Origin: Ammoniphilus oxalaticus
GTDB lineage: Bacteria > Bacillota > Bacilli > Aneurinibacillales > RAOX-1
Length of the DNA stretch: 64,000 bases
Direction: 5' to 3'
Assembly: GCF_003609605.1 (NCBI RefSeq)
Contig: NZ_MCHY01000008.1
Location: 186,001 to 250,000, forward strand
How positions within the stretch are numbered: position 1 is the stretch's first letter; each line of letters starts with the position of its first letter. The notes below the pieces were generated by a model. That model worked only from the letters and a program-made list of their open reading frames with translations, was not told the DNA's origin and made no database searches. The position numbers and the translations under genes were made by a program. Shown here one piece after another: positions 1 through 10,240 of this stretch.

Positions 1-56
1 AGCAATATTCCTGCAACAATTCCGTAAATATAGGAGGGTAGGAATATTGCTTTTTT
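1..56 (+). terminator. Intrinsic terminator of an upstream gene outside the window
   Basis: A perfect 12-bp inverted repeat (positions 1-12 and 40-51) is followed by a run of T. It probably ends the gene lying just left of the window. The loop is rather long (27 nt). Confidence 0.7.
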
Positions 57-68
57 GAATGATGAAGC

Positions 69-97
69 TTTACAATCGATATATATTCAAAGATAAT
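69..97 (+). promoter_or_regulatory. Candidate sigma-A promoter of rel
   Basis: TTTACA at 69-74 and GATAAT at 92-97 are separated by 17 bp and lie about 45 bp upstream of the rel start. Assigned by eye from the consensus. Confidence 0.5.
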
Positions 98-141
98 GGA
101 AGATAAAATACAGGTTCGAATAGGCGAAGGGTGAATTTTAT

Positions 142-2325
142 ATGAGCGTGGATACTGTTGCAATTGAACACGTTGCTGAACAAGCGATTGCCAAATCAAA
201 AAGGTATCTTCCTAAGAAAGATGTAGATATGCTAATGAGCGCCTTTGAACTTGCGCGGGATGCCCACGCAGGGCAAGTACGCAAATCAGGCGCGCCTTAT
301 ATTGTCCATCCGATTGCCGTTGCGGAAATTTTGATTGACATGCAAATGGATGCGGTTACTGTCGCTGCCGGTTTCATGCATGATGTTGTTGAAGATACAT
401 CTGTTACTCTTGATGAAATTAAACAAATATTTGGAGAAGATACAGCTAACCTTATTGATGGGGTTACAAAATTGGGTCGGATTAAGTACAAATCAAAAGA
501 AGAACAGCAAGCTGAGAATCATCGTAAAATGTTTTTGGCGATGGCTCAGGATGTGCGCGTCATTCTTATCAAGCTAGCGGACCGTCTACACAACATGAGG
601 ACGTTAAAACATCTTCCTGAAGAAAAACAAAGAAGGATTGCCAATGAAACGATGGAGATCTTTGCTCCTTTGGCGAATCGGCTGGGGATTGCTTCAATTA
701 AGTGGGAACTGGAAGATATCGCGTTACGCTACATCAATCCTCAACAATACTATCGCATTGTCAATTTGATGCAAAAGAAACGAACGGAACGTGAAAAATA
801 TATCGAGCAAGTGATGGAGGAGATCCGTCACCGATTAAAGGAAATGCGTATTGATGCGGATATTTCAGGTCGGCCTAAGCATCTTTATAGCATTTACCGC
901 AAGATGATCACGCAAAGTAAAGAGTTTAACGAAATTTATGATTTACTTGCTGTCCGCGTCATTGTCGAGGATATACGTGACTGTTACGCAACGCTTGGCA
1001 TCATTCATACACTTTGGAAGCCAATGCCTGGCCGATTTAAGGATTACATTGCGATGCCAAAGGCGAACATGTATCAATCGTTGCATACGACCGTGATTGG
1101 ACCGAACGGGGAGCCTCTTGAGGTGCAAATCCGCACGTATGAAATGCATCGCACCGCGGAATATGGGATTGCCGCGCACTGGGTGTACAAAGAAGGAAAA
1201 GGGGCAAGTAAAGACTCAGTTGAAAGTAAGCTAACTTGGTTTAGAGAAATTTTAGAATGGCAAGACGATGCAAAAGATGCTCAAGAGTTTATGGAATCGC
1301 TAAAAATGGATTTATTTACGGATGTTGTATTCGTATTTACTCCAAAAGGCGATGTCATCGAACTGCCAAAAGGTTCTGTGCCGCTTGATTTTGCTTACCG
1401 AATTCACTCTGAGGTCGGAAATCGGTGTATTGGAGCGAAAGTAAACAATAAAATTGTTACGTTAGATCATTCGCTAAAGACGGGCGATATTGTTGAGGTG
1501 CTCACATCTAAACATAGCTATGGCCCAAGTAGGGATTGGTTGAAAATAGCCCAGTCGTCACAGGCAAAGAATAAGATTAAGGCGTGGTTTAAAAAGGAAA
1601 AGCGAGACGAAAATGTTTTAAAGGGCAGAGAACTTGTTGAAAATGAACTGAAAAAACAAGGTTTTGAACCGAAAGAGGCTTTGAGTTCGGAAAACCTTGC
1701 CGAAGCGACGAACAAATTTAATTTTAATAATGAAGAAGATATGTATGCGGCGATCGGGTATGGTGGTTTAACAGCGGCCCAACTTGTGACGCGCGTAACG
1801 GAGAAAATCAGAAAAAACCGCGAGGAAAAATCGGTTCCTGAGTTCAAACAACAAGATTTTCATCGGCGGAAAAGACCAGATCAAGGTATTTCTGTCAAGG
1901 GCGTCAACAATTTATTGGTTCGCTTCTCTCGGTGCTGCACACCGATTCCAGGTGATGCGATCGTTGGCTTTATTACGCGAGGACGAGGGGTATCAATTCA
2001 CCGTTCCGACTGCTCGAATATTCAAAATGAGGTCGAGCAAGATCGGTTTATTCCGGTTGAATGGGAAGAAGAATTCACCCAGGAATACAATGTCGATATT
2101 GAAATCACAGGGCATGATCGCAGCGGTCTTTTAAATGAAGTATTGAGCGAAGTGTCAGACAGTAAAACAAATATCATTGCTGTCGAGGGGAAAGCGGACA
2201 AAAATAAAGTGGCTAGAATTCATATGACAATTGCGATTGTAAATAACAATCATCTGCAAAGAGTTGTTGAACGGGTTAAACGGATTAAAGATGTGTATTC
2301 TGTAAGAAGGGTATTAAACATCTAA
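142..2325 (+). CDS. rel: Bifunctional (p)ppGpp synthetase/hydrolase Rel
   Basis: Long RelA/SpoT homologue of 727 residues, the usual length for Firmicutes Rel, which makes and degrades the alarmone (p)ppGpp on the ribosome during the stringent response. An HD hydrolase domain (about residues 30-180) keeps the HDVVEDT motif, so hydrolase activity is expected. The synthetase domain (about 240-350) shows [19 protein letters not shown] and EVQIRT. A TGS domain (about 390-450, starting near [10 protein letters not shown]), a Cys-containing segment with CCTPIPGD and a C-terminal ACT domain (last 75 residues) follow. It is followed after 19 bp by dtd, the same order as in B. subtilis (relA-dtd-yrvJ). 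Confidence 0.97.
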   Translation: MSVDTVAIEHVAEQAIAKSKRYLPKKDVDMLMSAFELARDAHAGQVRKSGAPYIVHPIAVAEILIDMQMDAVTVAAGFMHDVVEDTSVTLDEIKQIFGEDTANLIDGVTKLGRIKYKSKEEQQAENHRKMFLAMAQDVRVILIKLADRLHNMRTLKHLPEEKQRRIANETMEIFAPLANRLGIASIKWELEDIALRYINPQQYYRIVNLMQKKRTEREKYIEQVMEEIRHRLKEMRIDADISGRPKHLYSIYRKMITQSKEFNEIYDLLAVRVIVEDIRDCYATLGIIHTLWKPMPGRFKDYIAMPKANMYQSLHTTVIGPNGEPLEVQIRTYEMHRTAEYGIAAHWVYKEGKGASKDSVESKLTWFREILEWQDDAKDAQEFMESLKMDLFTDVVFVFTPKGDVIELPKGSVPLDFAYRIHSEVGNRCIGAKVNNKIVTLDHSLKTGDIVEVLTSKHSYGPSRDWLKIAQSSQAKNKIKAWFKKEKRDENVLKGRELVENELKKQGFEPKEALSSENLAEATNKFNFNNEEDMYAAIGYGGLTAAQLVTRVTEKIRKNREEKSVPEFKQQDFHRRKRPDQGISVKGVNNLLVRFSRCCTPIPGDAIVGFITRGRGVSIHRSDCSNIQNEVEQDRFIPVEWEEEFTQEYNVDIEITGHDRSGLLNEVLSEVSDSKTNIIAVEGKADKNKVARIHMTIAIVNNNHLQRVVERVKRIKDVYSVRRVLNI

Positions 2326-2344
2326 GAAGGAGTTAAAATTTGCG

Positions 2345-2782
2345 ATGCGAGTAGTTGCGCAACGTTCTAAAGCATCTACAGTAACGATCGAAGGAAGAGT
2401 GAACGGTAAAATTGAATTTGGACTTGTATTATTAGTTGGAATAACGGAAAGCGACACGGAACAAGACGCTCGATATTTGGCCGAGAAAATTGCAAACCTA
2501 CGAATTTTTGAAGATGAAAGCGGAAAGATGAATCATTCTGTCAAAGATGTAAATGGGAGCGTTTTATCCATTTCACAATTCACTTTATATGGTGATACAC
2601 GTAAAGGAAGACGCCCTAATTTTATGGCGGCTGCCCGTCCAGAACAAGCTGAACCCTTGTATAATTTATTTAACGAGGCGCTGCGTGAGCAGGGGGTTGA
2701 GGTGCAAACAGGTGTTTTTGGAGCCATGATGGAAGTCAATTTGATCAATGATGGTCCGGTCACGCTCATAGTAGAAAGTTAA
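2345..2782 (+). CDS. dtd: D-aminoacyl-tRNA deacylase
   Basis: The 145-residue product matches the DTD family in length and sequence. It hydrolyses D-aminoacyl-tRNAs (such as D-Tyr-tRNA) and Gly-tRNA(Ala), preventing D-amino acid entry into protein. The two active-site signatures are visible: SQFTL near residue 78 and NDGPVT near the C-terminus (the cross-subunit Gly-cisPro motif). A ribosome binding site AAGGAG lies 15 nt before the ATG. It is probably cotranscribed with rel, and a strong bidirectional terminator follows. Confidence 0.96.
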   Translation: MRVVAQRSKASTVTIEGRVNGKIEFGLVLLVGITESDTEQDARYLAEKIANLRIFEDESGKMNHSVKDVNGSVLSISQFTLYGDTRKGRRPNFMAAARPEQAEPLYNLFNEALREQGVEVQTGVFGAMMEVNLINDGPVTLIVES

Positions 2783-2785
2783 GAA

Positions 2786-2829
2786 GAAAAATAACCAGGC
2801 GAGCTCAAGAGCTTTCCTGGTTATTTTTC
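2786..2829. terminator. Bidirectional terminator between dtd and yrvJ
   Basis: A 14-bp inverted repeat (2786-2799 with 2816-2829) has A-runs and T-runs on both sides, so it can end both the rightward dtd transcript and the leftward amidase transcript. It overlaps the end of the amidase coding region. Confidence 0.85.
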
Positions 2830-4356
2830 TTCGTTTGCAAAGTATTGCAAGAGTCCATTGACGATCCCCGCCGCTGCTTGCTGTTGAAAAGTATCTGTAT
2901 TTACCGTTACTTCCTCTTCGAAGTTGGTCAGGAAACCAAGCTCACAAAGCACAGCAAGGCGCGTATTCTCTCTTAGAATCAAGAAGTTGCCAAAGCGAGC
3001 CTCAAGATCGGTTAAACCGGTGCTGTTTACCGTTTCTGATTGAATGGCATGCGCTAGTTTACGGTTTTTATCATTTCCGTAAAAGTAAGTGATAATTCCA
3101 TTTATTTGTTCGTTTTCGATTGTATTATGATGAATGCTAATAAAGGCGTCGATATTTTGAACATTGGCCAGGTAGACGCGATCTTCTAAGGAAACCTTTC
3201 GATCGTCTGATCTTGTAAACCGTACGGTTGCTCCAGCCGCTTCCAATTTTTGTCCAAGCAATCGGCTTACTTTTAAATTGATTTCTTTTTCCAATGTGCC
3301 TAAGTGTGGACCCACTGCCCCCGCGTCACTACCACCGTGACCAGGGTCGATGAGAATGACCTTTCCTTGCAGAGTCCCATGACGACTCTGATTCGTTTCC
3401 TTCCGTTCGACTGGGGGTAGACCATGGGCCGAGACGATCCATCCAGCAACATACCCAGTTTGACCATTTTCTAAGCGTACTTTAAACCAGTCACCTTCTT
3501 TGGCGAGGGCAGGAATCACTTCAGCCTGACTTGCGATATGGATAATTTCATGTTTTTCTTCTGGACCAGAACGGATATGGGTTCCACTTTTTAATGTTTT
3601 TACGAAAGGGGCGTGATCTTTATTTTCGGGCTGCGCTGCGCTGTCCACTTCTTCTAGCAGCCAATCCGCCACCCAACCGACTAGATTATCCCGTTGAATT
3701 TGTGTCCAGTCCCCTTGACGAGCTAAAATCTCGGCTGACTCGTTTTGCGTTAATTGTCCAATAATTTCAGAGGATGAGCTTGGTTTAGCGCGGATGTTTA
3801 ACAAGGGATTCGTGGCGATTGCAACCGCTCGGATCTCATCCTCGTCTTTATCATCCGCTGTCGCCGAGTTGCTTAACCAATTTGCAATCCATCCTGTTTG
3901 GCCAGATGGCAGCTCAATTTTCGTCCAATCGCCATTAGATTCAACCTGTGTGAATTTTTCTCCACGATTGATTGTGGCGATTGACCGGAAGTCCGCGCTA
4001 GGGCCTGTCCGAACTTGTAATCCATCGATAAGAGGGGTCCTCAAGTCCTTTAACGTCTTAAATGAGGTTGGTTCAACTTCAACAAGCCAATCGGCAATCC
4101 AACCTTTTTCCCCATTATCTAATTTGATTTGAATCCATTCGTCTTTAATAGCTTCAACAGTGTATCGCTGTTCTTGTTTAACCTGTGTTATCACGGGGTG
4201 GCTGAGTCCAGGCTTCGTCCGAACGTTCAACTTACTTACCGCGATTTTAACCGTTCCTTGTCCCTTAGCCGCTAATGTTGGTGAAGCTATTGACCAACTT
4301 ACTCCATTGAACATTAACGAAAGAGCAAGTCCATATGATAGGGATCGACGTAACAT
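2821..4356 (-). CDS. yrvJ: N-acetylmuramoyl-L-alanine amidase with four SH3b repeats
   Basis: Predicted secreted cell-wall hydrolase of 511 residues. An N-terminal signal peptide (about residues 1-29) precedes four bacterial SH3 repeats (roughly 35-96, 105-165, 175-238 and 250-313), each with a W..DWL or NWL end, which would bind peptidoglycan. The Amidase_3 catalytic domain (about 330-505) starts with ILIDPGHGGSDAGAVG (zinc-binding His) and has SIHHN further on. It cuts the bond between N-acetylmuramate and L-alanine. Its place after dtd on the opposite strand matches B. subtilis yrvJ. The symbol is by synteny and domain layout. Confidence 0.9.
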   Translation of the reverse strand: MLRRSLSYGLALSLMFNGVSWSIASPTLAAKGQGTVKIAVSKLNVRTKPGLSHPVITQVKQEQRYTVEAIKDEWIQIKLDNGEKGWIADWLVEVEPTSFKTLKDLRTPLIDGLQVRTGPSADFRSIATINRGEKFTQVESNGDWTKIELPSGQTGWIANWLSNSATADDKDEDEIRAVAIATNPLLNIRAKPSSSSEIIGQLTQNESAEILARQGDWTQIQRDNLVGWVADWLLEEVDSAAQPENKDHAPFVKTLKSGTHIRSGPEEKHEIIHIASQAEVIPALAKEGDWFKVRLENGQTGYVAGWIVSAHGLPPVERKETNQSRHGTLQGKVILIDPGHGGSDAGAVGPHLGTLEKEINLKVSRLLGQKLEAAGATVRFTRSDDRKVSLEDRVYLANVQNIDAFISIHHNTIENEQINGIITYFYGNDKNRKLAHAIQSETVNSTGLTDLEARFGNFLILRENTRLAVLCELGFLTNFEEEVTVNTDTFQQQAAAGIVNGLLQYFANEEK

Positions 4357-4552
4357 ATATGATAATCCTTTCTAATTTATTCCTTCCAACAGTTACCATT
4401 CGTTACCAAGTTGAAAAACCCTCCAATATTTAAGCAACAAAAGACCAGAATTGGGCAGAATAGATAAAAAGAACCAGAGGATAACGAATGTGCAGTTTTA
4501 GTAGGCGACCATTTAGCATGTTCTGAATCAAGAGAAGGGGAGGGAAGTGGCA

Positions 4553-4726
4553 ATGAGAGCGTGCAGTAAAACCTGGAAGGTGAATCAGTCAATGCGATCG
4601 ATTAACGGGACCGATTTTCGGGATAAAATTATGGAATTTGATGATCACGAGCGAATTCAGTTCAAACCAATCAGCAAAGGGATTCGCTCAAATTCTTGCG
4701 CAGTATTTACTGAAATGTTAAATTAA
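4553..4726 (+). CDS. Possible small protein of 57 residues, unknown
   Basis: The 514-bp gap between yrvJ and hemZ holds one small ORF with a plausible ribosome binding site (GGGGAGGGAAG about 6 nt before the ATG). The product would be hydrophilic with mixed charge, starting MRACSKTWKV; I do not recognise it. A short hairpin (about 4796-4815) and an unexplained stretch follow before hemZ. Coding status is uncertain: no homologue is known to me and the reading frame is short. Confidence 0.3.
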   Translation: MRACSKTWKVNQSMRSINGTDFRDKIMEFDDHERIQFKPISKGIRSNSCAVFTEMLN

Positions 4727-4870
4727 ACACGATAAGCTTCTCCGATGGAGAGATTAACTGGGGTTCAGCCAGAATTTGAACGCCCGCTATATCGGAGTGA
4801 ATACCCATTCACTTCTTTATGTAATAAAGTAGGGGATTGCAGCTGAATTCAGTTAAAAAGGAGTTTAAAG

Positions 4871-6382
4871 ATGTTTATTCGTGTGATCGGGATTGATCGG
4901 ACGATGGAGCGGCAAGTCGCCCATATCGTTCAGCTCTTTTTTGAAGATGCAAAAGTCATCTTTACAAATGAACAAGAAACAACACTTCAGTTGGAATTCA
5001 TCGAACATATAAGCGAGCAGATGATCCAAGTAAAAGCTCAGTTGCTCGTTGTAGACACAGATATAATGACGGAAGAATTTCAAGAAGCGTCTTTTCCGTC
5101 CAACTTCAATGCGGAAGAAAAAAGAAAGCATCGTCGACGTGTGATCCATCAGACTTTGTTACTTTTATTAGAAGCCTACACAGGAATGCGACAGCCTTGG
5201 GGGATTTTGACAGGAATTCGACCTACAAAATTGGCGCATCGCAAGCGAAGGGAAGGTTTGGGCGCTGAGCAGGCGCAATTACAACTTCAAGAGGAGTATT
5301 TACTCACCGCGGAAAAAGTGGAATTGATGCAACAAATCACGGAGCGACAACTACAAGCGGCCCCAGATCTTTATCGGCTTGGCGAAGAGGTCAGTATTTA
5401 TATTGGAATCCCATTTTGCCCAACGAAATGCGCTTATTGTACGTTCCCCGCTTACTCGATCCAAGGACAGCAGGGTTCTGTTGATTCTTTTTTGGGTGGA
5501 TTGCATTATGAAATGCAGCAAATTGGGGAATGGTTGAAAAATCGCGGGATTGCGATCACAACGGTTTATTTTGGCGGCGGAACGCCGACAAGCATATCTG
5601 CCGAGGAAATGGCGGCGCTTTATGGGCGGATGTTTGATTCATTTCCAAACGTGAATGACATTCGGGAAATTACAGTAGAGGCGGGGCGCCCTGATACGAT
5701 TACCCCAGAAAAGTTAGCTGTGCTGAATCGGTTTGAAATCGATCGGATCAGTATTAATCCGCAATCATATCATCAAGAAACGCTCGATGCGATCGGTCGG
5801 CATCATACAGTTGAAGAAACGATTGAAAAGTTCAGGTTGGCGCGGGAAATGGGCATCGATAATATAAATATGGATTTAATTATCGGATTGCCGGGTGAAG
5901 GTTTAGATGAATTCCAGCATACGTTGCGAGAAACGGAAAAATTGATGCCCGAATCGTTGACTGTGCACACCCTTTCTTTTAAACGCGCCTCGGAAATGAC
6001 GCAAAATAAAAGTAAGTATAAAGTAGCGGACCGCGATGAAGTTGTGGAAATGATGAAGTTAGCGGAACGATGGACCGCCCAACAGGGGTATGTTCCTTAT
6101 TACTTGTATCGACAGAAAAATATATTGGGCAATTTAGAAAATGTCGGTTACGCCAAACCAGGACTTGAAAGTCTTTACAATATTATGATTATGGAAGAAG
6201 TTCAGACAATCATTGGGTTAGGTTGCGGCGCGTCCAGCAAGTTCATTCATCCGCGCACAGGTAAAATTACTCGATTTGCGAATCCGAAGGAGCCGCGGGC
6301 ATACAACTTAGCGTTTGAAAAATATACAGAAGACAAATTAAAGTTGCTTGACGAGCACTTTGAATCTATATATTCTTCGTAA
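4871..6382 (+). CDS. hemZ: Radical SAM coproporphyrinogen dehydrogenase-like protein HemZ
   Basis: A 503-residue radical SAM protein of the HemZ type. An N-terminal domain of about 170 residues is specific to HemZ, then comes IPFCPTKCAYC (Cys near residues 183, 187 and 190), the CxxxCxxC ligand set for the 4Fe-4S cluster, followed by the glycine-rich FGGGTPT motif. HemZ has been proposed to act in oxygen-independent coproporphyrinogen oxidation in haem synthesis, although activity is not well established for this subgroup. AAAAGGAG lies about 9 nt before the ATG. Placement before hisS matches B. subtilis. Confidence 0.93.
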   Translation: MFIRVIGIDRTMERQVAHIVQLFFEDAKVIFTNEQETTLQLEFIEHISEQMIQVKAQLLVVDTDIMTEEFQEASFPSNFNAEEKRKHRRRVIHQTLLLLLEAYTGMRQPWGILTGIRPTKLAHRKRREGLGAEQAQLQLQEEYLLTAEKVELMQQITERQLQAAPDLYRLGEEVSIYIGIPFCPTKCAYCTFPAYSIQGQQGSVDSFLGGLHYEMQQIGEWLKNRGIAITTVYFGGGTPTSISAEEMAALYGRMFDSFPNVNDIREITVEAGRPDTITPEKLAVLNRFEIDRISINPQSYHQETLDAIGRHHTVEETIEKFRLAREMGIDNINMDLIIGLPGEGLDEFQHTLRETEKLMPESLTVHTLSFKRASEMTQNKSKYKVADRDEVVEMMKLAERWTAQQGYVPYYLYRQKNILGNLENVGYAKPGLESLYNIMIMEEVQTIIGLGCGASSKFIHPRTGKITRFANPKEPRAYNLAFEKYTEDKLKLLDEHFESIYSS

Positions 6383-6385
6383 AAC

Positions 6386-6414
6386 TTGACAACCAATCGT
6401 GTTATCAGTAACAT
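6386..6414 (+). promoter_or_regulatory. Promoter of the hisS-aspS T-box leader
   Basis: TTGACA (6386-6391), 17-bp spacer, TAACAT (6409-6414). It sits directly after hemZ and upstream of the T-box leader. Confidence 0.75.
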
Positions 6415-6435
6415 GAAAACAGTTAAATAGTTGAT

Positions 6436-6690
6436 CCGGTGAAAGGAACAGTAGCGAGCAAGATCGGCTAGCGCAGAGAGGAAGTGACCAAGGCTGAAAT
6501 CACTTCCCTAGACAGTGTTCGTGAAACGACATCCTTGAGGACCATAGGTGAACGAGAGTAGCCTATCGGCGCGCGCAGCGTTATGTGAATGAGTGGAATT
6601 TATCGTAAGTTCCAATGTAGGGTGGTACCACGGGTGAATCATAATCTCTCGTCCCTGACGGTTATTGTCAGTGGCGGGAGATTTTTCTGT
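6436..6690 (+). promoter_or_regulatory. T-box riboswitch of hisS-aspS
   Basis: The leader contains the canonical T-box sequence AGGGTGGTACCACGGG at 6619-6634, followed by a terminator hairpin (about 6645-6675) and a T-rich run. Stem I elements are visible (GAGAGG near 6476, GGCTGAAA near 6492). In the 3' side of Stem I the sequence GAAACGACATCC (6523-6534) contains overlapping codons GAC (6528-6530, Asp) and CAT (6530-6532, His). Uncharged tRNA would stabilise the antiterminator and turn on hisS and aspS. Which codon is read cannot be settled by eye. Confidence 0.93.
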
Positions 6691-6771
6691 TTACCCCTAT
6701 TTTTAGATTCCCATGAGGTAGGCTTGTTGGGCGCGTAGGAGCAGTGATTGAAAAGGAGGATGAACAAAACA

Positions 6772-8055
6772 ATGTCGATTCATATTCCACGAGGAACCGC
6801 AGATGTATTGCCAGGGGAAGTGGAACTTTGGCAGTTTATTGAACAGAAGTCACGTGATTTATGTCAGCGGTTCAATTATAAGGAAATAAGAACGCCTATT
6901 TTTGAACATACTGAACTTTTTCAACGCGGAGTTGGAGAAACAACGGATATTGTTGAGAAAGAAATGTACACGTTTCAAGATAAAGGCGGGAGGAATATTA
7001 CGTTGCGTCCAGAAGGGACAGCGGCGGTGGTTCGTTCTTTTGCGGAGCACAAACTGTTTGGCGATCCAAATCAGCCAGTAAAGCTGTATTACATTGGACC
7101 AATGTTTCGCTATGAGCGTCCCCAGGCGGGGCGTATGAGACAGTTTACGCAATTCGGTGTAGAAGCGCTTGGATCGTATGATCCGTCAATCGACGCGGAA
7201 GTGATTGCCTTGGCAATGGGATTATATGAAGAACTTGGGATACACGATTTAAGATTGGAAGTCAACAGTGTCGGTTGCAACACGTGTCGTCCTGTTCACC
7301 GAGACCATCTTGTCCAACATCTAGGCGAGAGACGGGAAGAACTGTGCGCAGATTGTCAGTCCCGATTTGATCGAAACCCACTACGGATTTTGGATTGTAA
7401 AGCTGAGAAATGCAAAGAGATTACGAAACAAGCGCCAAACATTACGGAACATCTGTGTGATGATTGTTCGCCTAATTTTGAGCAAGTGAAGGAACACTTA
7501 ACCCGTCTCGGGATCGCATACCATGTCAACCCAAGAATGGTGCGCGGACTTGATTATTATACGCAAACAGCTTTTGAGATTATGGCGGAGGGCTTCGGCG
7601 CGATTACAACGATTTGCGGCGGTGGCCGCTACAACGGATTAGTCGAATCAATTGGCGGGCATGATAGTCCGGGAATTGGCTTTGCAATGAGCATTGAACG
7701 GGTGCTGCTAACGTTGCAAAGTCAAAAGATCGAGTTGCCAGTGAAACGTGAACTGGATTGTTATGTCGTTGCGGTGGGCGAGCAAGCGGAGAAAGAGGCT
7801 GTATGTATATTAAACAAATTGCGTAAGCATGGTCTGCGAGCTGACAAAGATTATCAAGGGCGGCGGATGAGGGCTCAATTCAAAGCGGCGGACCGTAATC
7901 AGGCCCGCGTCACATTGATCATTGGCGATGATGAACTTGAAAAAGGAATCGCTGTCGTCAGGACGATGGCGACTGGAGAACAACAAGAAGTAAATTTAAA
8001 CGAGGTCGTAAACTTTATAGCAACTAATATGAATACGATTGAGGAGGAAAAGTAA
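6772..8055 (+). CDS. hisS: Histidyl-tRNA synthetase
   Basis: Class II synthetase that charges tRNA(His). The N-terminus [14 protein letters not shown] matches the family, so I start at 6772 rather than at the in-frame TTG upstream; AAGGAGG lies 12 nt before this ATG. Motif 2 region [17 protein letters not shown], the HisA motif [12 protein letters not shown] and motif 3 ([14 protein letters not shown]) are all present, and the C-terminal anticodon-binding domain covers about the last 95 residues. The stop codon overlaps the aspS start by one base, so the two are translationally coupled behind the T-box. Confidence 0.97.
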   Translation: MSIHIPRGTADVLPGEVELWQFIEQKSRDLCQRFNYKEIRTPIFEHTELFQRGVGETTDIVEKEMYTFQDKGGRNITLRPEGTAAVVRSFAEHKLFGDPNQPVKLYYIGPMFRYERPQAGRMRQFTQFGVEALGSYDPSIDAEVIALAMGLYEELGIHDLRLEVNSVGCNTCRPVHRDHLVQHLGERREELCADCQSRFDRNPLRILDCKAEKCKEITKQAPNITEHLCDDCSPNFEQVKEHLTRLGIAYHVNPRMVRGLDYYTQTAFEIMAEGFGAITTICGGGRYNGLVESIGGHDSPGIGFAMSIERVLLTLQSQKIELPVKRELDCYVVAVGEQAEKEAVCILNKLRKHGLRADKDYQGRRMRAQFKAADRNQARVTLIIGDDELEKGIAVVRTMATGEQQEVNLNEVVNFIATNMNTIEEEK

Positions 8056-9836
8056 TGGCTTATTACCGTACGCATCAATGCGGCAAACTGAGTAAGACAG
8101 AGATTGGGCAAGAGGTAACACTATGCGGATGGGTTCAACGTCGTCGGGATTTAGGCGGTGTCATCTTTATCGATTTCCGTGATCGCAGCGGACTAGTTCA
8201 AATTGTGATGAACCCTGAATACAATCAGGAAGCTCATCGGATCGGTGATCGGGTCCGTAATGAGTATGTTTTAAAAGTGAAAGGAAATATCGTAGAAAGA
8301 TCTGCGGAAACAGTGAATCCAAAGATTAGCACGGGTGAAATTGAAGTGCATATTTCTGATGTGGAAATATTGAACGAAGCGAAAAACCCGCCGTTTCAAA
8401 TAGAGGATCAAGTGGAAGTCGATGAGAACATTCGACTAAAGTATCGCTACTTAGACTTGCGCCGTCCAGCGATGCAACAATCGATTATATTGCGTCATAA
8501 AGTGAGTAAAGCGTTTCGCGATTTTTTAGATGAAAATGATTTTCTTGAGATTGAAACGCCCATGTTAACGAAAAGCACGCCAGAGGGAGCGCGCGATTAT
8601 TTAGTGCCAAGCCGAGTTCATCCCGGTGAATTCTTTGCCTTGCCACAGTCCCCGCAATTGTTCAAGCAATTGTTAATGGTGTCTGGATATGAACGCTATT
8701 TCCAAATTGTTCGCTGTTTTCGGGATGAGGACTTAAGGGCGGATCGTCAACCTGAATTCACGCAAGTTGATATTGAAACATCCTTCTTAACGATGGAGGA
8801 GTTACTGCCGTTGATGGAAAAAATGGTTGCTCAAGTTTGTGAACAGTCGATCGGATTGAAAGTAGAGGCGCCTTTCCAGCGCTTAACGTATCGTGAAGCC
8901 ATTGATCGATATGGTTCGGACAAGCCTGATTTACGATTTGGCATGGAGTTGACAGATGTGTCCGATATTGCGGCTGCATGTGGATTTAAAGTATTTAGCG
9001 GCGCAGTGGAACGCGGTGGGCAAGTGAAAGGAATTAACGTAAAGGGGTGCGGTCATTTTTCCCGTAAAGATGTCGATGATTTGATGGGATTCGCCGCTCG
9101 ATACGGGGCAAAAGGTCTTGCATGGATCGCTTATCAGGATGGTGAAATAAGAGGACCGATCGCGCGATTCTTTACAAAGGAAGAGATGGCTCAGTTTAAA
9201 GAGCGGTTTGCTGTAAGTGAAGGGGATTTGTTGTTGTTTGTTGCTGATACTGCGAAAGTCGTTGCCGATACGTTGGGGGCGCTTCGTACGAAATTTGGTA
9301 AGGAGTTAGGATTGATCGACTCTTCCGTGTTTAAGTTTGCCTGGGTTGTAGATTTCCCGCTCGTAGAATACGACGAAGACCAGAAACGGTATGTTGCTTT
9401 ACATCATCCGTTTACAATGCCCGTCGAAGAGGACCTTGAATTGTTTGATACTGACCCAGGTCAAATTAGAGCCCAAGCCTATGATCTTGTGTTAAATGGT
9501 TTTGAGGTGGGCGGCGGCAGTATGCGTATTTATAAGCGCGATATTCAAGAGAAGATGTTTAAAGCGCTTGGGTTTAGCCAAGAAGAGGCCACGGATAAAT
9601 TCGGCTTCCTGTTAGATGCTTTTGAGTATGGCACGCCGCCGCATGGGGGGATCGCCCTAGGATTGGATCGCTTTGTAATGTTATTGGCTGGTCGCTCGAA
9701 CTTACGCGAGGTGATCGCTTTCCCGAAAACAGCAAGCGCGGCCGATCCAATGACAGACGCTCCTGGAGAGGTAGACGAGAAGCAATTGGATGAATTAAGC
9801 ATCTCCCTACAATTACCAGAAGAAGTAACAAAATAG
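8055..9836 (+). CDS. aspS: Aspartyl-tRNA synthetase
   Basis: Bacterial-type AspRS of 593 residues charging tRNA(Asp). It has the N-terminal OB-fold anticodon domain (about 1-105), class II motif 2 ([14 protein letters not shown]), the GAD insert domain typical of bacterial AspRS (about 290-410) and motif 3 ([15 protein letters not shown]). Coupled to hisS by a one-base overlap (TAATG) and under the same T-box. A 6S RNA gene begins about 50 bp downstream. Confidence 0.97.
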   Translation: MAYYRTHQCGKLSKTEIGQEVTLCGWVQRRRDLGGVIFIDFRDRSGLVQIVMNPEYNQEAHRIGDRVRNEYVLKVKGNIVERSAETVNPKISTGEIEVHISDVEILNEAKNPPFQIEDQVEVDENIRLKYRYLDLRRPAMQQSIILRHKVSKAFRDFLDENDFLEIETPMLTKSTPEGARDYLVPSRVHPGEFFALPQSPQLFKQLLMVSGYERYFQIVRCFRDEDLRADRQPEFTQVDIETSFLTMEELLPLMEKMVAQVCEQSIGLKVEAPFQRLTYREAIDRYGSDKPDLRFGMELTDVSDIAAACGFKVFSGAVERGGQVKGINVKGCGHFSRKDVDDLMGFAARYGAKGLAWIAYQDGEIRGPIARFFTKEEMAQFKERFAVSEGDLLLFVADTAKVVADTLGALRTKFGKELGLIDSSVFKFAWVVDFPLVEYDEDQKRYVALHHPFTMPVEEDLELFDTDPGQIRAQAYDLVLNGFEVGGGSMRIYKRDIQEKMFKALGFSQEEATDKFGFLLDAFEYGTPPHGGIALGLDRFVMLLAGRSNLREVIAFPKTASAADPMTDAPGEVDEKQLDELSISLQLPEEVTK

Positions 9837-9849
9837 ACTTATATACGCC

Positions 9850-9878
9850 TTGCAAACGCTTTAATTATAGAGTATTAT
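9850..9878 (+). promoter_or_regulatory. Promoter of the 6S RNA gene
   Basis: TTGCAA (9850-9855), 17-bp spacer, TATTAT (9873-9878). The expected start, about 7 nt further on, coincides with the 5' end of the 6S closing stem. Confidence 0.7.
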
Positions 9879-9884
9879 AAAGCT

Positions 9885-10081
9885 ATAAGAGTCCTGAGAT
9901 GTACGTAAAACCGATACGTTTTGAGCCCAACATTCAGACATGTAGAATTCCAGATTTCTTTAGGAAATGAAGCCGTGATTTTTGTGGAACAGGAACTAAA
10001 GGAACAGGATGGACCCTCTCTTAGGGATTAGTTTTGAGCAGGTTCAAAACTAAGGATTGTACGGCATAATGGGACTCTTTT
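9885..10081 (+). ncRNA. ssrS: 6S RNA (RNA polymerase-binding regulatory RNA)
   Basis: About 195 nt between aspS and tcdA, the same place as bsrA (6S-1) in B. subtilis. The ends close into a stem: AAGAGTCC (about 9888-9895) with GGACTCTT (about 10072-10079). Between them are long partly paired arms around a large central bulge, the layout by which 6S RNA mimics an open promoter and binds sigma-A RNA polymerase. It has its own promoter and a downstream terminator. No ORF with a ribosome binding site fits here. Assignment rests on synteny, size and closing stem, not on a covariance search. Confidence 0.82.
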
Positions 10082-10100
10082 AATGAAAACAACGAACAGA

Positions 10101-10129
10101 GACCTTTCTAAGCGAAAGGTCTTTTTTTT
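10101..10129 (+). terminator. Intrinsic terminator after 6S RNA
   Basis: GACCTTTC (10101-10108) and GAAAGGTC (10114-10121) form an 8-bp stem followed by eight T. Confidence 0.9.
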
Positions 10130-10240
10130 GTGGCTGTTCGTTCGAAAACGGGACTTTTCTTTTCAATTATGCTATATTTACTATTTAATAAATAGGAAAC
10201 CATATATGAAAACTTGTCTTTTTGAAAGGGGAAGCATCAG

